Both the position numbers and the translations under genes were made by a program. From the NCBI GenBank assembly GCA_903831485.1, contig CAIKXW010000085.1, forward strand, positions 1-21,769: DNA of 21,769 bases. Direction: 5' to 3'. The DNA comes from an uncultured Alphaproteobacteria bacterium. GTDB taxonomy: Bacteria; Pseudomonadota; Alphaproteobacteria; Caulobacterales; Hyphomonadaceae. Each line of letters begins with the position of its first letter. Position 1 is the stretch's first letter. Under the pieces are notes generated by a model. The model did not search any database. It saw nothing but the letters and a program-made list of their open reading frames with translations, and was not told the DNA's origin. This document shows positions 7,798 to 15,245 of the stretch, piece by piece.

Positions 7798-8904
7798 ATG
7801 TCTGTTCTGAAACTCCGCCGCGACATGGTCGTGGTCGACGACGAGCCGCCCGCCGCGAAGGCCGGTGAGACCGATCGCCCATTCCCCCTCCGCAAACTCG
7901 ACGCTGAACGTGAGGCCGAAGACGTCGTCGAAGGCACGCTGGTCGATGACGAGGCCGAGGCTCACGAAGAGCACGAGGCGCAGCCCCACCGCCGGCACAA
8001 GACGCTCGGCGAGCACATCCGTTTCTGGGCCAATACCGTCGCCATCGTCACCGTGCTGGGCGCCTACCCGACACTGGTCGTCGCCGCCAGCGATGTCGGC
8101 GACCGCGATTTCGATCGCCTCGTCAATCGCGCCGACTGGGCAGCCCCCTGGGTGGGCGGCGTCTCGGCGCTGATGGAAGATCATTTCAACCAGCTCGGCT
8201 GGGCGCCAGATGCCGCGCCCTGGGAGCCGATGGCGCGGCTCACCGCGAAGCCCGCCTACCAGGCCGCCATGGCCGAAGCGCTCGGCGATCTCATTCGCGT
8301 CGCTGATGCGCGCGCCATCGCGACAGGTCAGCCCGACATCGATCTGTCCGCCGCCGCGCGTCTGGTCAACGAGGACTCCACAGCGATCCAGCTCCGCGCC
8401 GCGCGCGATGCACTGGTCAACCATGATCGCCGCCTGCGCAGGCAGGACGCCGTCACCGACCTCACGACCTCCCAGGTCGCCGAGCAGCTCGCTCTGCTGT
8501 CGTCATGGGCCGCCGCCAGCCAGACAGGCATCGTGTCATCCGCCACCGCCATCGGCGGCAGCCCGATGGACGAGGAAGCGACACGTGCAGTTTACGCCGC
8601 CAAGGGCCGAGCCACGGTCTCCTGGCTGATGCTCGCCTCGCTCCAGTGGCCCACCAGCGCCGAAGCGGCAAAGGCGCGCGATGCCGCGATGAACGCCTGG
8701 CGCGAAGTTGCAGAGTTCCACCCGCTGATCGTGTTCAATGGCGATGCCGACGGCTCGCTTTTCGGCAACCACGCCGCCTCGATGAGCTTCCTGATCGCGC
8801 AGGCCCAGACCGCGACATCTGCTCTGCAGACACTCGCAAGCGCAGCTGCCTCCGCTCCCGCTGCGAGGCCAACGCCCGCCCCCGCCTCGGGCGCTGCGCC
8901 CTGA
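7798..8904 (+). CDS. Unrecognised membrane-anchored protein with acidic N-terminus (possibly DUF2333-like)
   Basis: I do not recognise this 368-aa protein with confidence. Residues 1-70 are highly charged and mostly acidic, with a short His-rich patch (HEEHEAQPHRRH) near the end. One hydrophobic helix at about 76-97 would anchor it in the inner membrane. Residues 100-340 are mainly helical and probably periplasmic, with segments such as GWAPDAAPWEP, LTAKPAYQAAMAEALGDLI and DIDLSAAARLV. Residues 344-368 are an Ala/Pro-rich tail. The order of helix, aromatic/Pro-rich linker and DxDL segment is reminiscent of DUF2333 proteins, but I hold this weakly. The gene stands alone: 89 bp lie before it and a 22-bp palindrome follows. 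Codon bias matches the neighbours, so there is no sign of recent transfer. The ATG at 7798 is preceded by a G-rich stretch. Confidence 0.8.
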   Translation: MSVLKLRRDMVVVDDEPPAAKAGETDRPFPLRKLDAEREAEDVVEGTLVDDEAEAHEEHEAQPHRRHKTLGEHIRFWANTVAIVTVLGAYPTLVVAASDVGDRDFDRLVNRADWAAPWVGGVSALMEDHFNQLGWAPDAAPWEPMARLTAKPAYQAAMAEALGDLIRVADARAIATGQPDIDLSAAARLVNEDSTAIQLRAARDALVNHDRRLRRQDAVTDLTTSQVAEQLALLSSWAAASQTGIVSSATAIGGSPMDEEATRAVYAAKGRATVSWLMLASLQWPTSAEAAKARDAAMNAWREVAEFHPLIVFNGDADGSLFGNHAASMSFLIAQAQTATSALQTLASAAASAPAARPTPAPASGAAP

Positions 8905-8912
8905 CTGCGGGC

Positions 8913-8934
8913 GTCAGGTCAAGCTTGACCTGAC
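8913..8934. repeat. Perfect 22-bp palindrome after the 368-aa protein gene
   Basis: A perfect, unspaced inverted repeat with half-site GTCAGGTCAAG centred on an AAGCTT core. It begins eight bases after the stop codon at 8904 and ends 25 bases before the universal stress gene. It could fold as a hairpin (effective 9-bp stem, 4-base loop) and act as a terminator without a U-tract, be an operator for a dimeric regulator of the downstream gene, or be one copy of a dispersed intergenic repeat. The sequence alone does not decide. Confidence 0.7.
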
Positions 8935-8959
8935 CTGCGCAAGGGAGCCTGATCCGCTC

Positions 8960-9442
8960 ATGACAACTACGTCACGCAAATTTCTCGCCGTGTCTGACGA
9001 GACAGAAGAGTGCATGAGCGCGCTGATGTTCGCCGCGATGCGGGCGAGGGCGGTCGGCGCTGGCATGGTGATGCTGCGTTGCGCCCGCGTGCCGGGCCTC
9101 GGCGGCTGGGTCGGCCTCGACAAGGAGATAAGCCAGGACGCGATCGATTCCGCGCGGCTGAAAGCCGTCCGCCATGCCAACGCACTTGAAGAAAAGATCG
9201 GCGTAAAACCCGAGATCGTCATCAGCGAGGAAGAACCCGTCGATGCGATCCGTGACCTGGTCAGGGACGATCCCGCGATCAAGGTGCTGATCCTTGCGTC
9301 TGCGTCGGGCTGGCGGCCCGGTCCGCTGGTGTCTCGCCTGGCCAAGGGAAAGCCCATCGCCAACCGCCCGATCGCCGTCACGGTGATCCCCGGCGGCATG
9401 AGCGAGGAACAGCTGGCGGAGATCGGCGGCCTGTCCGGGTGA
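8960..9442 (+). CDS. Universal stress protein (UspA family)
   Basis: This 160-aa protein has the Usp alpha/beta fold pattern: an N-terminal strand KFLAVSDETEE followed by an amphipathic helix, a middle helix with an ARLKAVRHANALEEKIG-type pattern, the strand KPEIVISEEEPVDAI, then KVLILASASGWRPGPLVSRLAKG and the final strand IAVTVIPGG. The C-terminal G..G.....S/V segment resembles the ATP-binding loop of nucleotide-binding Usp proteins, though it is not a perfect G-2X-G-9X-G(S/T). In alphaproteobacteria a Usp gene commonly sits between trpS and nfu, as here. The role is probably stress tolerance in the cytoplasm. A purine-rich AAGGGAG lies about 13 bases before the ATG, a rather long spacing, so the start is a little uncertain. 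Confidence 0.87.
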   Translation: MTTTSRKFLAVSDETEECMSALMFAAMRARAVGAGMVMLRCARVPGLGGWVGLDKEISQDAIDSARLKAVRHANALEEKIGVKPEIVISEEEPVDAIRDLVRDDPAIKVLILASASGWRPGPLVSRLAKGKPIANRPIAVTVIPGGMSEEQLAEIGGLSG

Positions 9443-9483
9443 AGGCCCCTGCCCGGGTCGCCCGTTGCGACTTCGGAATTGCA

Positions 9484-9505
9484 CATGGGCCCCGGCGGGG
9501 CCATG
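9484..9505 (+). other. GC-rich hairpin between usp and nfu
   Basis: GGCCCC and GGGGCC pair around a three-base loop, and CATG bases extend the stem past a single bulged G. There is no T-tract after it, so it is not a classical terminator. It lies in the 89-bp gap before nfu and could slow or partly attenuate read-through from usp. Confidence 0.4.
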
Positions 9506-9531
9506 TAGCGGGTAGAGAAGGCGGTATCCCG

Positions 9532-10113
9532 ATGTTCATCCAGACTCAGCCCACGCCCAACCCGGCCACACTGAAATTCCTGCCAGGACAGGACGTTTCC
9601 CCCTCCACGCCGTACGAGTTCGCCTCGCAGGAAGAAGCGGCAGCCTCTCCGCTTGCCTCCGCCCTGTTCGGTGTGAACGGCGTTACGGGCGTCTTTTTCG
9701 GTTCTGACTTCGTGTCGATCACCAAGAATGAGGACGCCGACTGGTCGGTCGTGAAGCCGCAGGCGCTGGCCGCGATCATGGACCATTTCGTCTCCGGCGC
9801 GCCGCTGCTGGCGGATGCGGCCCCCGGCGCACACGCGCCCGAAGGCGAGGATGAGACCGTCTACGACGGCGAGACCGCCGAGATCGTGGCCGAGATCAAG
9901 GAGCTGATCGCCACGCGCGTGCGCCCCGCTGTCGCCAATGACGGCGGCGACATCATCTTCAAACGCTTCGATAAAGATACAGGCATCGTCTATCTCGCGA
10001 TGCGCGGCGCCTGCTCGGGTTGTCCGTCATCCGCGATGACCCTGAAATCGGGCGTCGAGAACCTGCTGCGCCACTACGTGCCCGAGGTCACCGCCGTCGA
10101 GGCTGCCGCCTGA
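9532..10113 (+). CDS. Nfu-type iron-sulfur cluster carrier (NifU C-terminal domain protein)
   Basis: This 193-aa protein has two domains. The N-terminal Nfu_N domain (about 1-88) begins MFIQTQPTPNPATLKFLPG, the signature of mitochondrial NFU1 and its alphaproteobacterial relatives. The C-terminal NifU-like domain (about 115-190) has RPAVANDGGDI and the cluster-binding CxxC at Cys161 and Cys164 (GACSGCPSS). These proteins take 4Fe-4S clusters from scaffold proteins and pass them to targets such as lipoyl synthase and other radical-SAM enzymes; MiaB, encoded further along, is a plausible client but this is inference. I placed the start at 9532 because the conserved MFIQTQ begins there; the upstream extension to 9439 is unlike the family. 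The stop overlaps the next start by one base (TGATG). Confidence 0.94.
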   Translation: MFIQTQPTPNPATLKFLPGQDVSPSTPYEFASQEEAAASPLASALFGVNGVTGVFFGSDFVSITKNEDADWSVVKPQALAAIMDHFVSGAPLLADAAPGAHAPEGEDETVYDGETAEIVAEIKELIATRVRPAVANDGGDIIFKRFDKDTGIVYLAMRGACSGCPSSAMTLKSGVENLLRHYVPEVTAVEAAA

Positions 10114-10715
10114 TGGGCAAGCCGATCGGAGACGCGGACCTCGACCTGATCTTCCGCACCGCCCGCACCCGCCGCGGCTGGACCCAGGAAGAGACGCCCG
10201 AGGTGCTGATCCGCGCCACCTACGACCTTCTCAAGATGGCGCCGACCGCCTCCAACATCTGCCCCGCACGCTTCATGTTCGTGCGCTCCCCCGAAGCCAA
10301 GGCGCGTCTCGCGCCGCATCTGGATGAGGGCAACCGCGCGCAGACCCGCACCGCGCCATGGACGGCCATCGTGGCCTACGACGTCGCTTTCGCGGACCGC
10401 CTCGGCAAGCTGATCCCGCACGCGCCCGATGCGAAGGAATGGTTTGCCGGCGCGGAAAAGACCGAATGGAACGCCATCCAGTCCGGAACGCTGCAAGGCG
10501 CCTATCTCATCATCGCCGCCCGTTCGCTCGGCCTCGACTGCGGCCCGATGGGCGGCTTCAGCCGCGAGGGCGTCGACAAGGAATTCTTCGCGGACGATCC
10601 CGTGATGAAATCCTGGCGCTCGAACTTCCTCGTCAATATCGGCCATGGCGATGACACGCGATTGCGCCCCCGTTCGCCGCGTCTCGATTTCGACGAAGCC
10701 TGCCGGGTCGTCTGA
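10113..10715 (+). CDS. RutE/HadB-like malonic semialdehyde reductase (nitroreductase family)
   Basis: This 200-aa flavoprotein of the nitroreductase superfamily matches the RutE/HadB subgroup along its whole length: FRTARTRRGW near the start, LLKMAPTASNICPARFMFV (FMN-binding region), TAIVAYDVAFADRLGKLIPH, LQGAYLIIAARSLGLDCGPMGGF, and the ending WRSNFLVNIGHGD...PRSPRLDFDEACR. Members reduce malonic semialdehyde to 3-hydroxypropionate in pyrimidine breakdown. No other rut genes are in the window, so the physiological substrate is open; a general FMN/NAD(P)H reductase role is equally possible. It is wedged between nfu and tsaB with one-base overlaps on both sides (TGATG at 10111-10115 and 10713-10717), so it is translated within that operon. 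Confidence 0.9.
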   Translation: MGKPIGDADLDLIFRTARTRRGWTQEETPEVLIRATYDLLKMAPTASNICPARFMFVRSPEAKARLAPHLDEGNRAQTRTAPWTAIVAYDVAFADRLGKLIPHAPDAKEWFAGAEKTEWNAIQSGTLQGAYLIIAARSLGLDCGPMGGFSREGVDKEFFADDPVMKSWRSNFLVNIGHGDDTRLRPRSPRLDFDEACRVV

Positions 10716-11365
10716 TGCTCATCCTCGGCATCAACACCGTCGCCGACGCCTGCGAGGCGGCGCTGGTGCGCGACGGCGCCGTGATCGCCGAGCGCGCCGA
10801 GCCAATGAACCAGGGCCATGACGCGCGGCTCGCGCCGGTCGTTGAGCAACTCATGCGGGACGCAGGCATTCCCTTCGGCGACCTTCACCGCGTCGCCGTG
10901 GTGGTCGGCCCCGGCTCCTTTACAGGCGTCCGCGTCGGCGTGGCGTTCGCGCGCGGGCTTTCGCTGGCGCTGGAAATTCCCGCCGTCGGCGTCTCAAGCC
11001 TTGAGGCGATCGATGGCCTGCCGGGCCAGGGCTATGTGCTTGGCCTGCTGCCGGCAAAGCGCCGCCCGCCGCATCGCACATGGTGGGGACAGCTGATCGA
11101 TGCGGGCAGGGGCGGCGCAGAACCCTTCGAGGCGGTCGAAGACGAACTCACCTCACTCGCCGCTGGAACCGATGCCGTCTGCGGCGGGCTCGACGACTTG
11201 CCCCGCCTCGGGAAGCGCCAGATCCCGGGCGCGCCCTCCGCGCGCGCCGCCGCCCTGTTCGCCGCGCGCATGGCGCGGCACGACCTGCCTCCGCCGCGGC
11301 CGATCTATGTCCGCGAGCCGGACGCGACGCCGATGCAGCGGCCCGTCACCCCGGCCGGGCAATGA
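10715..11365 (+). CDS. tsaB: TsaB, partner subunit for tRNA threonylcarbamoyladenosine synthesis
   Basis: TsaB is the non-catalytic partner of TsaD in transferring the threonylcarbamoyl group to A37 of ANN-decoding tRNAs. The 216-aa product shows the ASKHA-fold landmarks: an N-terminal strand LILGINT (usually an IDT motif), NQGHDARLAPVVEQL, and VVVGPGSFTGVRVGVAFARGL, the strongest family signature. The central segment after residue 108, normally like a DAR(R) motif, is altered here (LLPAKRRPPHRTWWGQ). Both N-terminal and central changes are in positions that need not be catalytic in TsaB. The ATG overlaps the preceding stop by one base, and the TGA overlaps the rimI start by four bases; the tsaB-rimI pairing is very common in bacteria. 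Confidence 0.93.
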   Translation: MLILGINTVADACEAALVRDGAVIAERAEPMNQGHDARLAPVVEQLMRDAGIPFGDLHRVAVVVGPGSFTGVRVGVAFARGLSLALEIPAVGVSSLEAIDGLPGQGYVLGLLPAKRRPPHRTWWGQLIDAGRGGAEPFEAVEDELTSLAAGTDAVCGGLDDLPRLGKRQIPGAPSARAAALFAARMARHDLPPPRPIYVREPDATPMQRPVTPAGQ

Positions 11366-11829
11366 CGATCCGCGCGGCAACGCCCGGCGACGCCGCCGAC
11401 CTCGCGCACATCCATGCCGCGTCCTTCGACGACGGCTGGACGACGCAGGATTTCGCGACATGGCTCGCGCGCACGGAAGGCATTGCCGTGCTTGCCCTCC
11501 GCGAACGCGAACCAGTCGCATTCGGCCTCGCGCTCGCAGCGGGGTCCGACGCCGAACTGCTGACCATCGCGACTGACCCAGCCCAGCGGCGCAGCGGTTG
11601 GGGCAGGCAAATCTTTCGCGCACTCGATACAAAGGCGCAGGCCCGTGGCCTCGAACGCTGGATTCTTGAAGTGGCGCGCAACAACGTTGCGGCGCAGGGG
11701 CTCTACAAGTCTCACGGATTCGTGGAAATCGGCGTCCGGAAAGCCTATTACAAGTCAGGTGACGGTCGTGCGGATGCGCTCGTCATGTCCCGCCGGGTTG
11801 GCCCGACAGGTGGACAGGACGGCGCCTGA
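11362..11829 (+). CDS. rimI: RimI-like GNAT N-acetyltransferase
   Basis: This 155-aa GNAT-fold acetyltransferase lies directly after tsaB, the standard place for rimI. RimI acetylates the N-terminal alanine of ribosomal protein S18 and may act on other proteins. The N-terminal ATPGDAADLAHIHAASF, the acetyl-CoA pyrophosphate loop QRRSGWG, and the C-terminal LEVARNNVAAQGLYKSHGF followed by GVRKAYY are all as expected. The final residues after SRRV are an extra Gly-rich tail. The start is the ATG at 11362, which overlaps the tsaB stop (ATGA). An 82-bp gap with direct repeats then separates it from fur, so the operon may end or have an internal promoter here. Confidence 0.92.
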   Translation: MTIRAATPGDAADLAHIHAASFDDGWTTQDFATWLARTEGIAVLALREREPVAFGLALAAGSDAELLTIATDPAQRRSGWGRQIFRALDTKAQARGLERWILEVARNNVAAQGLYKSHGFVEIGVRKAYYKSGDGRADALVMSRRVGPTGGQDGA

Positions 11830-11861
11830 GACGCATATGTGCCCGCGGTCCGGTCGAGGCT

Positions 11862-11898
11862 GGCGTTCTGGGCGGGGCGTTCTGGCCGGGCATTCTGG
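11862..11898 (+). repeat. Three direct repeats upstream of fur
   Basis: The decamer GGCGTTCTGG occurs at 11862-11871 and 11876-11885, with a variant GGCATTCTGG at 11889-11898, giving periods of 14 and 13 bases. The block ends just before the Shine-Dalgarno sequence of fur, so it is within the leader or promoter region. It could be a tandem protein-binding site or simply a small slippage expansion. Confidence 0.65.
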
Positions 11899-11905
11899 AA
11901 GGAGG
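11899..11905 (+). promoter_or_regulatory. Strong Shine-Dalgarno site for fur
   Basis: AAGGAGG, six bases before the GTG at 11912, is a near-perfect match to the anti-Shine-Dalgarno sequence and decides the start codon. It is the strongest ribosome binding site in the window, where most genes rely on overlaps. Confidence 0.85.
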
Positions 11906-11911
11906 TCGCGC

Positions 11912-12343
11912 GTGATCGAGCACAAGAGCGAAGTCGAAAAGAAGTGCGAAGAAAAAAACCTGCGGATGACGGACCAGCGCCGCGTGATCGCAAGAGTTCT
12001 GTCGGAAGCGATCGACCATCCAGACGCCGAGGAGTTGCACCGCCGCGCCGCCGCGGTCGACCCCAATATTTCGCTGGCTACCGTGTACCGCACCGTGAAG
12101 CTGTTCGAGGATGAAGGTATCATTGCGCGTCACGACTTCCGTGACGGTCGCTCCCGCTATGAAGATGCGCACCAGGAGCACCACGATCACCTGATCAATA
12201 TCAAGAGCCGCGAAGTGATCGAATTCAAGTCGGAGGAGATCGAGAAGCTGCAGATCGAGATCGCGCGCAAGCTCGGCTACCGCCTGATCGATCACCGCCT
12301 CGAACTCTATGGCGTCCCGCTCACCGAGGACGAGAAGAAGTAA
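11912..12343 (+). CDS. fur: Fur-family metal-responsive transcriptional regulator
   Basis: This 143-aa regulator starts at a GTG set by the AAGGAGG site. The N-terminal winged helix contains LRMTDQRRVIARVL and the recognition region SLATVYRTVKLFEDEGII. The dimerisation and metal-binding half has HQEHHDHLI and a C-terminal helical segment. Like the alphaproteobacterial Fur/Mur group, it lacks the paired CxxC motifs of E. coli-type Fur; its only cysteine is near the N-terminus (KKCEEKN). It therefore cannot build the Cys4-type structural zinc site. In alphaproteobacteria such proteins respond to iron or manganese, and the sequence does not say which. The gene order tsaB-rimI-fur-miaB is conserved in the class. 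miaB begins immediately after the TAA with no gap. Confidence 0.94.
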   Translation: MIEHKSEVEKKCEEKNLRMTDQRRVIARVLSEAIDHPDAEELHRRAAAVDPNISLATVYRTVKLFEDEGIIARHDFRDGRSRYEDAHQEHHDHLINIKSREVIEFKSEEIEKLQIEIARKLGYRLIDHRLELYGVPLTEDEKK

Positions 12344-13723
12344 GTGTCCGAGCCAAAGTCCCCCAAGGGGCTCTTCATCAAGACCTATGGCTGTCAGGCG
12401 AACGTCTATGACAGCGAGCGCATGCGCGACGTGCTGGCCCCGCTCGGCTATGCGCCCGTGGATTCGGCCGAGGCGGCTGACCTCGTCGTGCTCAACACCT
12501 GCCACATCCGCGAGAAGGCGACGGAGAAAGTCTTCTCGGAACTCGGCCGCCTGAAGGACATGAAACAGCTCAGCGGCGGCGCCATGCGCATCGCCGTGGC
12601 CGGTTGCGTCGCGCAGGCCGAGGGCGAGGAGATCATGCGCCGCCAGCCGGCAGTCGACATGGTGGTCGGCCCGCAATCCTACCATCGCCTGCCGGAAATG
12701 ATCGCGCGCCTGTCGCGCCAGACCGGCGACATTCTCGAGGTGGATTTCGCCGCCGAGGAAAAATTCGACGCGCTGCCGAAGTCGCGCCAGGTCAGCGGCC
12801 CCTCCGCCTTCCTCGCCGTGCAGGAAGGTTGCGACAAGTTCTGTACCTTCTGCGTCGTGCCTTACACGCGCGGCGCGGAAATCTCGCGAAGCGCAGACGC
12901 CATCACGGCCGAGGCGCGCGAACTGGCTGGCAAGGGTGTCCGGGAGATCGTCCTCGTTGGCCAGAATGTGAATGCCTGGCACGGCGCAGCGCCCGCGCTT
13001 GAGGGCAGGGGCGGCGACTGGCGCCTTGGCAATCTGATTCGCCACATCGCGCGGATCGGGTTCGAGCGCATCCGCTACATGACATCCCATCCGCGCGACA
13101 TGAGCGACGATCTGATCGACGCCCACCGCGACGTCGAAACCCTGTCGCCCTTCCTCCACCTGCCGGTGCAGGCCGGATCCGACCGGATCCTTAAAGCGAT
13201 GAATCGCCAGCATACGGCGGCCGACTACCTTCGCATCGCCGATCGCGTGCGCGAGGCGCGTCCCGACATCGCCTTCGCCTCCGATTTCATCGTCGGCTTC
13301 CCGGGCGAGAGCGAGAAGGATTTCGAGGACACGCTGTCGCTGGTGAAAGCCGTCGGCTTCGCGCAGGCCTATTCGTTCAAATACTCGCCGCGTCCCGGCA
13401 CGCCGGCCGCAGGCATGCAGCTGCAGGTCGCCGAAGGGGTCAAGGACGAACGCCTCGCGCGTCTCCAGGCGCTGATCAACCAGGAGGCCCAGGCCTTCAA
13501 CAGCGCCACGGTCGGCCGCACGCTGCCCGTGCTCTTCACGCGCACCGGCAAGCATGAGGGTCAGGTTCTCGGCTATTCGCCCTACATGCAGTCGGTGCAC
13601 GTCGCGAACGGCGCGCACCTGTCCGGCAGGATCGCCGATATCGAGATCGTGGGCGCCAGCATGACCAGCCTCACCGGTCGCCTGGCGACTGCGGCAATGG
13701 TGACCGAAGAGGCATCCGTTTGA
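12344..13723 (+). CDS. miaB: MiaB tRNA-2-methylthio-N6-dimethylallyladenosine synthase
   Basis: MiaB is a radical-SAM methylthiotransferase that adds a methylthio group to i6A37 of tRNAs. The 459-aa product has the N-terminal UPF0004 domain with cluster cysteines Cys17 (YGCQAN), Cys53 (NTCHIREKA) and Cys88 (AGCVAQ), and the radical-SAM triad Cys163, Cys167 and Cys170 ([16 protein letters not shown]). [17 protein letters not shown] and the DFIVGFPGE segment follow, and a C-terminal TRAM domain (about 380-450) binds [12 protein letters not shown] favours MiaB over MtaB or RimO. The start is a GTG directly abutting the fur stop (TAAGTG), with AGAAGAAG just upstream overlapping the end of fur. 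The stop overlaps the next gene's TTG start. Confidence 0.97.
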   Translation: MSEPKSPKGLFIKTYGCQANVYDSERMRDVLAPLGYAPVDSAEAADLVVLNTCHIREKATEKVFSELGRLKDMKQLSGGAMRIAVAGCVAQAEGEEIMRRQPAVDMVVGPQSYHRLPEMIARLSRQTGDILEVDFAAEEKFDALPKSRQVSGPSAFLAVQEGCDKFCTFCVVPYTRGAEISRSADAITAEARELAGKGVREIVLVGQNVNAWHGAAPALEGRGGDWRLGNLIRHIARIGFERIRYMTSHPRDMSDDLIDAHRDVETLSPFLHLPVQAGSDRILKAMNRQHTAADYLRIADRVREARPDIAFASDFIVGFPGESEKDFEDTLSLVKAVGFAQAYSFKYSPRPGTPAAGMQLQVAEGVKDERLARLQALINQEAQAFNSATVGRTLPVLFTRTGKHEGQVLGYSPYMQSVHVANGAHLSGRIADIEIVGASMTSLTGRLATAAMVTEEASV

Positions 13724-14718
13724 GCCGCAAGCCAACCCCCACACGCGGCCAGCGCTACACCGTACCTGTCGCCAGCCAGAAGATGCTGCGCGATATCTGC
13801 GGCCCCGCGCACGCAAACCTTCAACTGCTCGAACAGGCCTTCGCCGACGATGGCGTACGCGTCGACAGCCAGGCCCAGAGCGGCGAGATCATCGTCACGG
13901 GCGAGGGCGACGGCGCGCGCCTCGCCGCCGATTCGCTGCAGGCCTTCGCCCGCCGCATCGCCAATGGCGCAGACCCGACCGCCGCCGAACTCGAAGCCGC
14001 CATCCGCCTGACCGCGAGCCCATCCGCAACCACTGGAACGGGCGAAGTCATCCAGGGCCTGCGCAAACCCGTCATGGCGCAGACGCCCGGCCAGCGCGCC
14101 TATCTCGACAAGCTGCGTCAGGACGATCTCGGCCTCGTCTTCGGCGTCGGTCCCGCCGGCACGGGCAAGACCTATCTTGCCGTCGCCATCGGCGCCGCCG
14201 AGCTCAAGGCCGGCAAGCGCGACCGCCTCGTCGTTGCGCGTCCCGCAGTCGAAGCCGGCGAGAAGCTCGGCTTCCTTCCCGGCGCGCTGGAAGAAAAAGT
14301 CGATCCCTACATGCTGCCGATCTGGGATGCGCTCAACGAATGCCTCGGCGCGCAGGAAGTCGACCGCCGCAAGGAGCGCCGCGAGATCGAGGTCGCCCCG
14401 CTCGCCTTCATGCGCGGCCGCACGCTGAAGAACGCCTTCGTCATCATCGACGAGGCGCAGAACGCCACCGTGCCGCAGATGAAGATGGTGCTCACCCGTC
14501 TCGGCCGCGGCTCGCGCATGGTCGTCACCGGCGATCCCTCGCAGACCGACCTGCCGCCCAACACCAAGTCCGGCCTCGGTCACGCCATGTCGATCCTGAA
14601 GGGCGTCGAAGGCGTCGCCATCGAACAGCTGACGCGCGCAGACGTCGTCCGCCACGAACTCGTCGGCCGCATAATCGACGCTTACGACAAGGACGCCAAA
14701 GGGGCGTCGCGCAAGTGA
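13720..14718 (+). CDS. PhoH-family P-loop ATPase
   Basis: This 332-aa PhoH-like protein starts at a TTG that overlaps the miaB stop (TTGA). AAGAGG about seven bases upstream supports this codon, and the next in-frame ATG at 13783 would remove 21 residues. Residues 24-100 form the KH-like N-terminal part seen in PhoH/YbeZ proteins. The ATPase core has Walker A GPAGTGKT at 144-151 and Walker [10 protein letters not shown] with Asp244 and Glu245; [10 protein letters not shown] follows. YbeZ-type PhoH proteins associate with the endonuclease YbeY, encoded next with a four-base overlap, and are thought to act in rRNA or RNA processing. Confidence 0.94.
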   Translation: MSRKPTPTRGQRYTVPVASQKMLRDICGPAHANLQLLEQAFADDGVRVDSQAQSGEIIVTGEGDGARLAADSLQAFARRIANGADPTAAELEAAIRLTASPSATTGTGEVIQGLRKPVMAQTPGQRAYLDKLRQDDLGLVFGVGPAGTGKTYLAVAIGAAELKAGKRDRLVVARPAVEAGEKLGFLPGALEEKVDPYMLPIWDALNECLGAQEVDRRKERREIEVAPLAFMRGRTLKNAFVIIDEAQNATVPQMKMVLTRLGRGSRMVVTGDPSQTDLPPNTKSGLGHAMSILKGVEGVAIEQLTRADVVRHELVGRIIDAYDKDAKGASRK

Positions 14719-15242
14719 GCGATGCACGCGCCAACGCCGCCCTGTCCCTCGATCTCAGGGTTGCCGATCCGCGCTGGGAGGCGCTCGGCGATGTTGATGC
14801 GCTGGCCGCCGACGTGCTGGGCCGCGCCGCGGTCCGCATGAAATCCAGCGGCGAACTCGCAATCCTGTTCACGAACGACGCCGAAATGCGCCTCCTCAAC
14901 AGCCAGTGGCGAGGCCTCGACAAGCCGACCGACGTCCTGTCATTTCCCTCCGACCAGCCCGAAATTCCGGGCCAACCTCAATACCTTGGCGACATTGCGC
15001 TCGGCTATGAAACCGCACTGCGGGACGCCGAGACGATGCAAAGGCCGTTTCCCGGCCATGTCAGCCACCTTTTGATTCATGGCTTCCTGCATTTGCTTGG
15101 CTATGATCACATCGAAACGAAAGATGCGCAGGTGATGGAACCTCTCGAAACCGAAATTCTCGCCGGCCTGGGCTGGCCTGATCCCTATGCCTCCGGCCCC
15201 TATGCCGGCGATCCCAACGTTGAAGACGGGCCCGGGACCTGA
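14715..15242 (+). CDS. ybeY: YbeY endoribonuclease (rRNA maturation factor)
   Basis: YbeY is a metal-dependent single-strand endoribonuclease needed for 16S rRNA 3' end maturation and ribosome quality control. The 175-aa protein carries the zinc motif HGFLHLLGYDH with His122, His126 and His132, preceded by LNSQWRGLDKPTDVLSFP and YLGDIALGYE, all family hallmarks. The start is a GTG overlapping the phoH stop by four bases (GTGA at 14715-14718). No strong Shine-Dalgarno sequence is seen, so translational coupling to phoH is likely. The C-terminal 20 residues are Gly/Pro-rich and poorly conserved. Only three bases separate it from corC. Confidence 0.96.
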   Translation: MSDARANAALSLDLRVADPRWEALGDVDALAADVLGRAAVRMKSSGELAILFTNDAEMRLLNSQWRGLDKPTDVLSFPSDQPEIPGQPQYLGDIALGYETALRDAETMQRPFPGHVSHLLIHGFLHLLGYDHIETKDAQVMEPLETEILAGLGWPDPYASGPYAGDPNVEDGPGT

Positions 15243-15245
15243 TCC

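Noticed and set aside
11783..13816. Minus-strand ORF of 677 codons across rimI, fur, miaB and phoH
   Set aside because: It spans four confidently identified plus-strand genes and the product is repetitive Ala/Arg/Gly/Val-rich, typical of an antisense shadow in GC-rich DNA.
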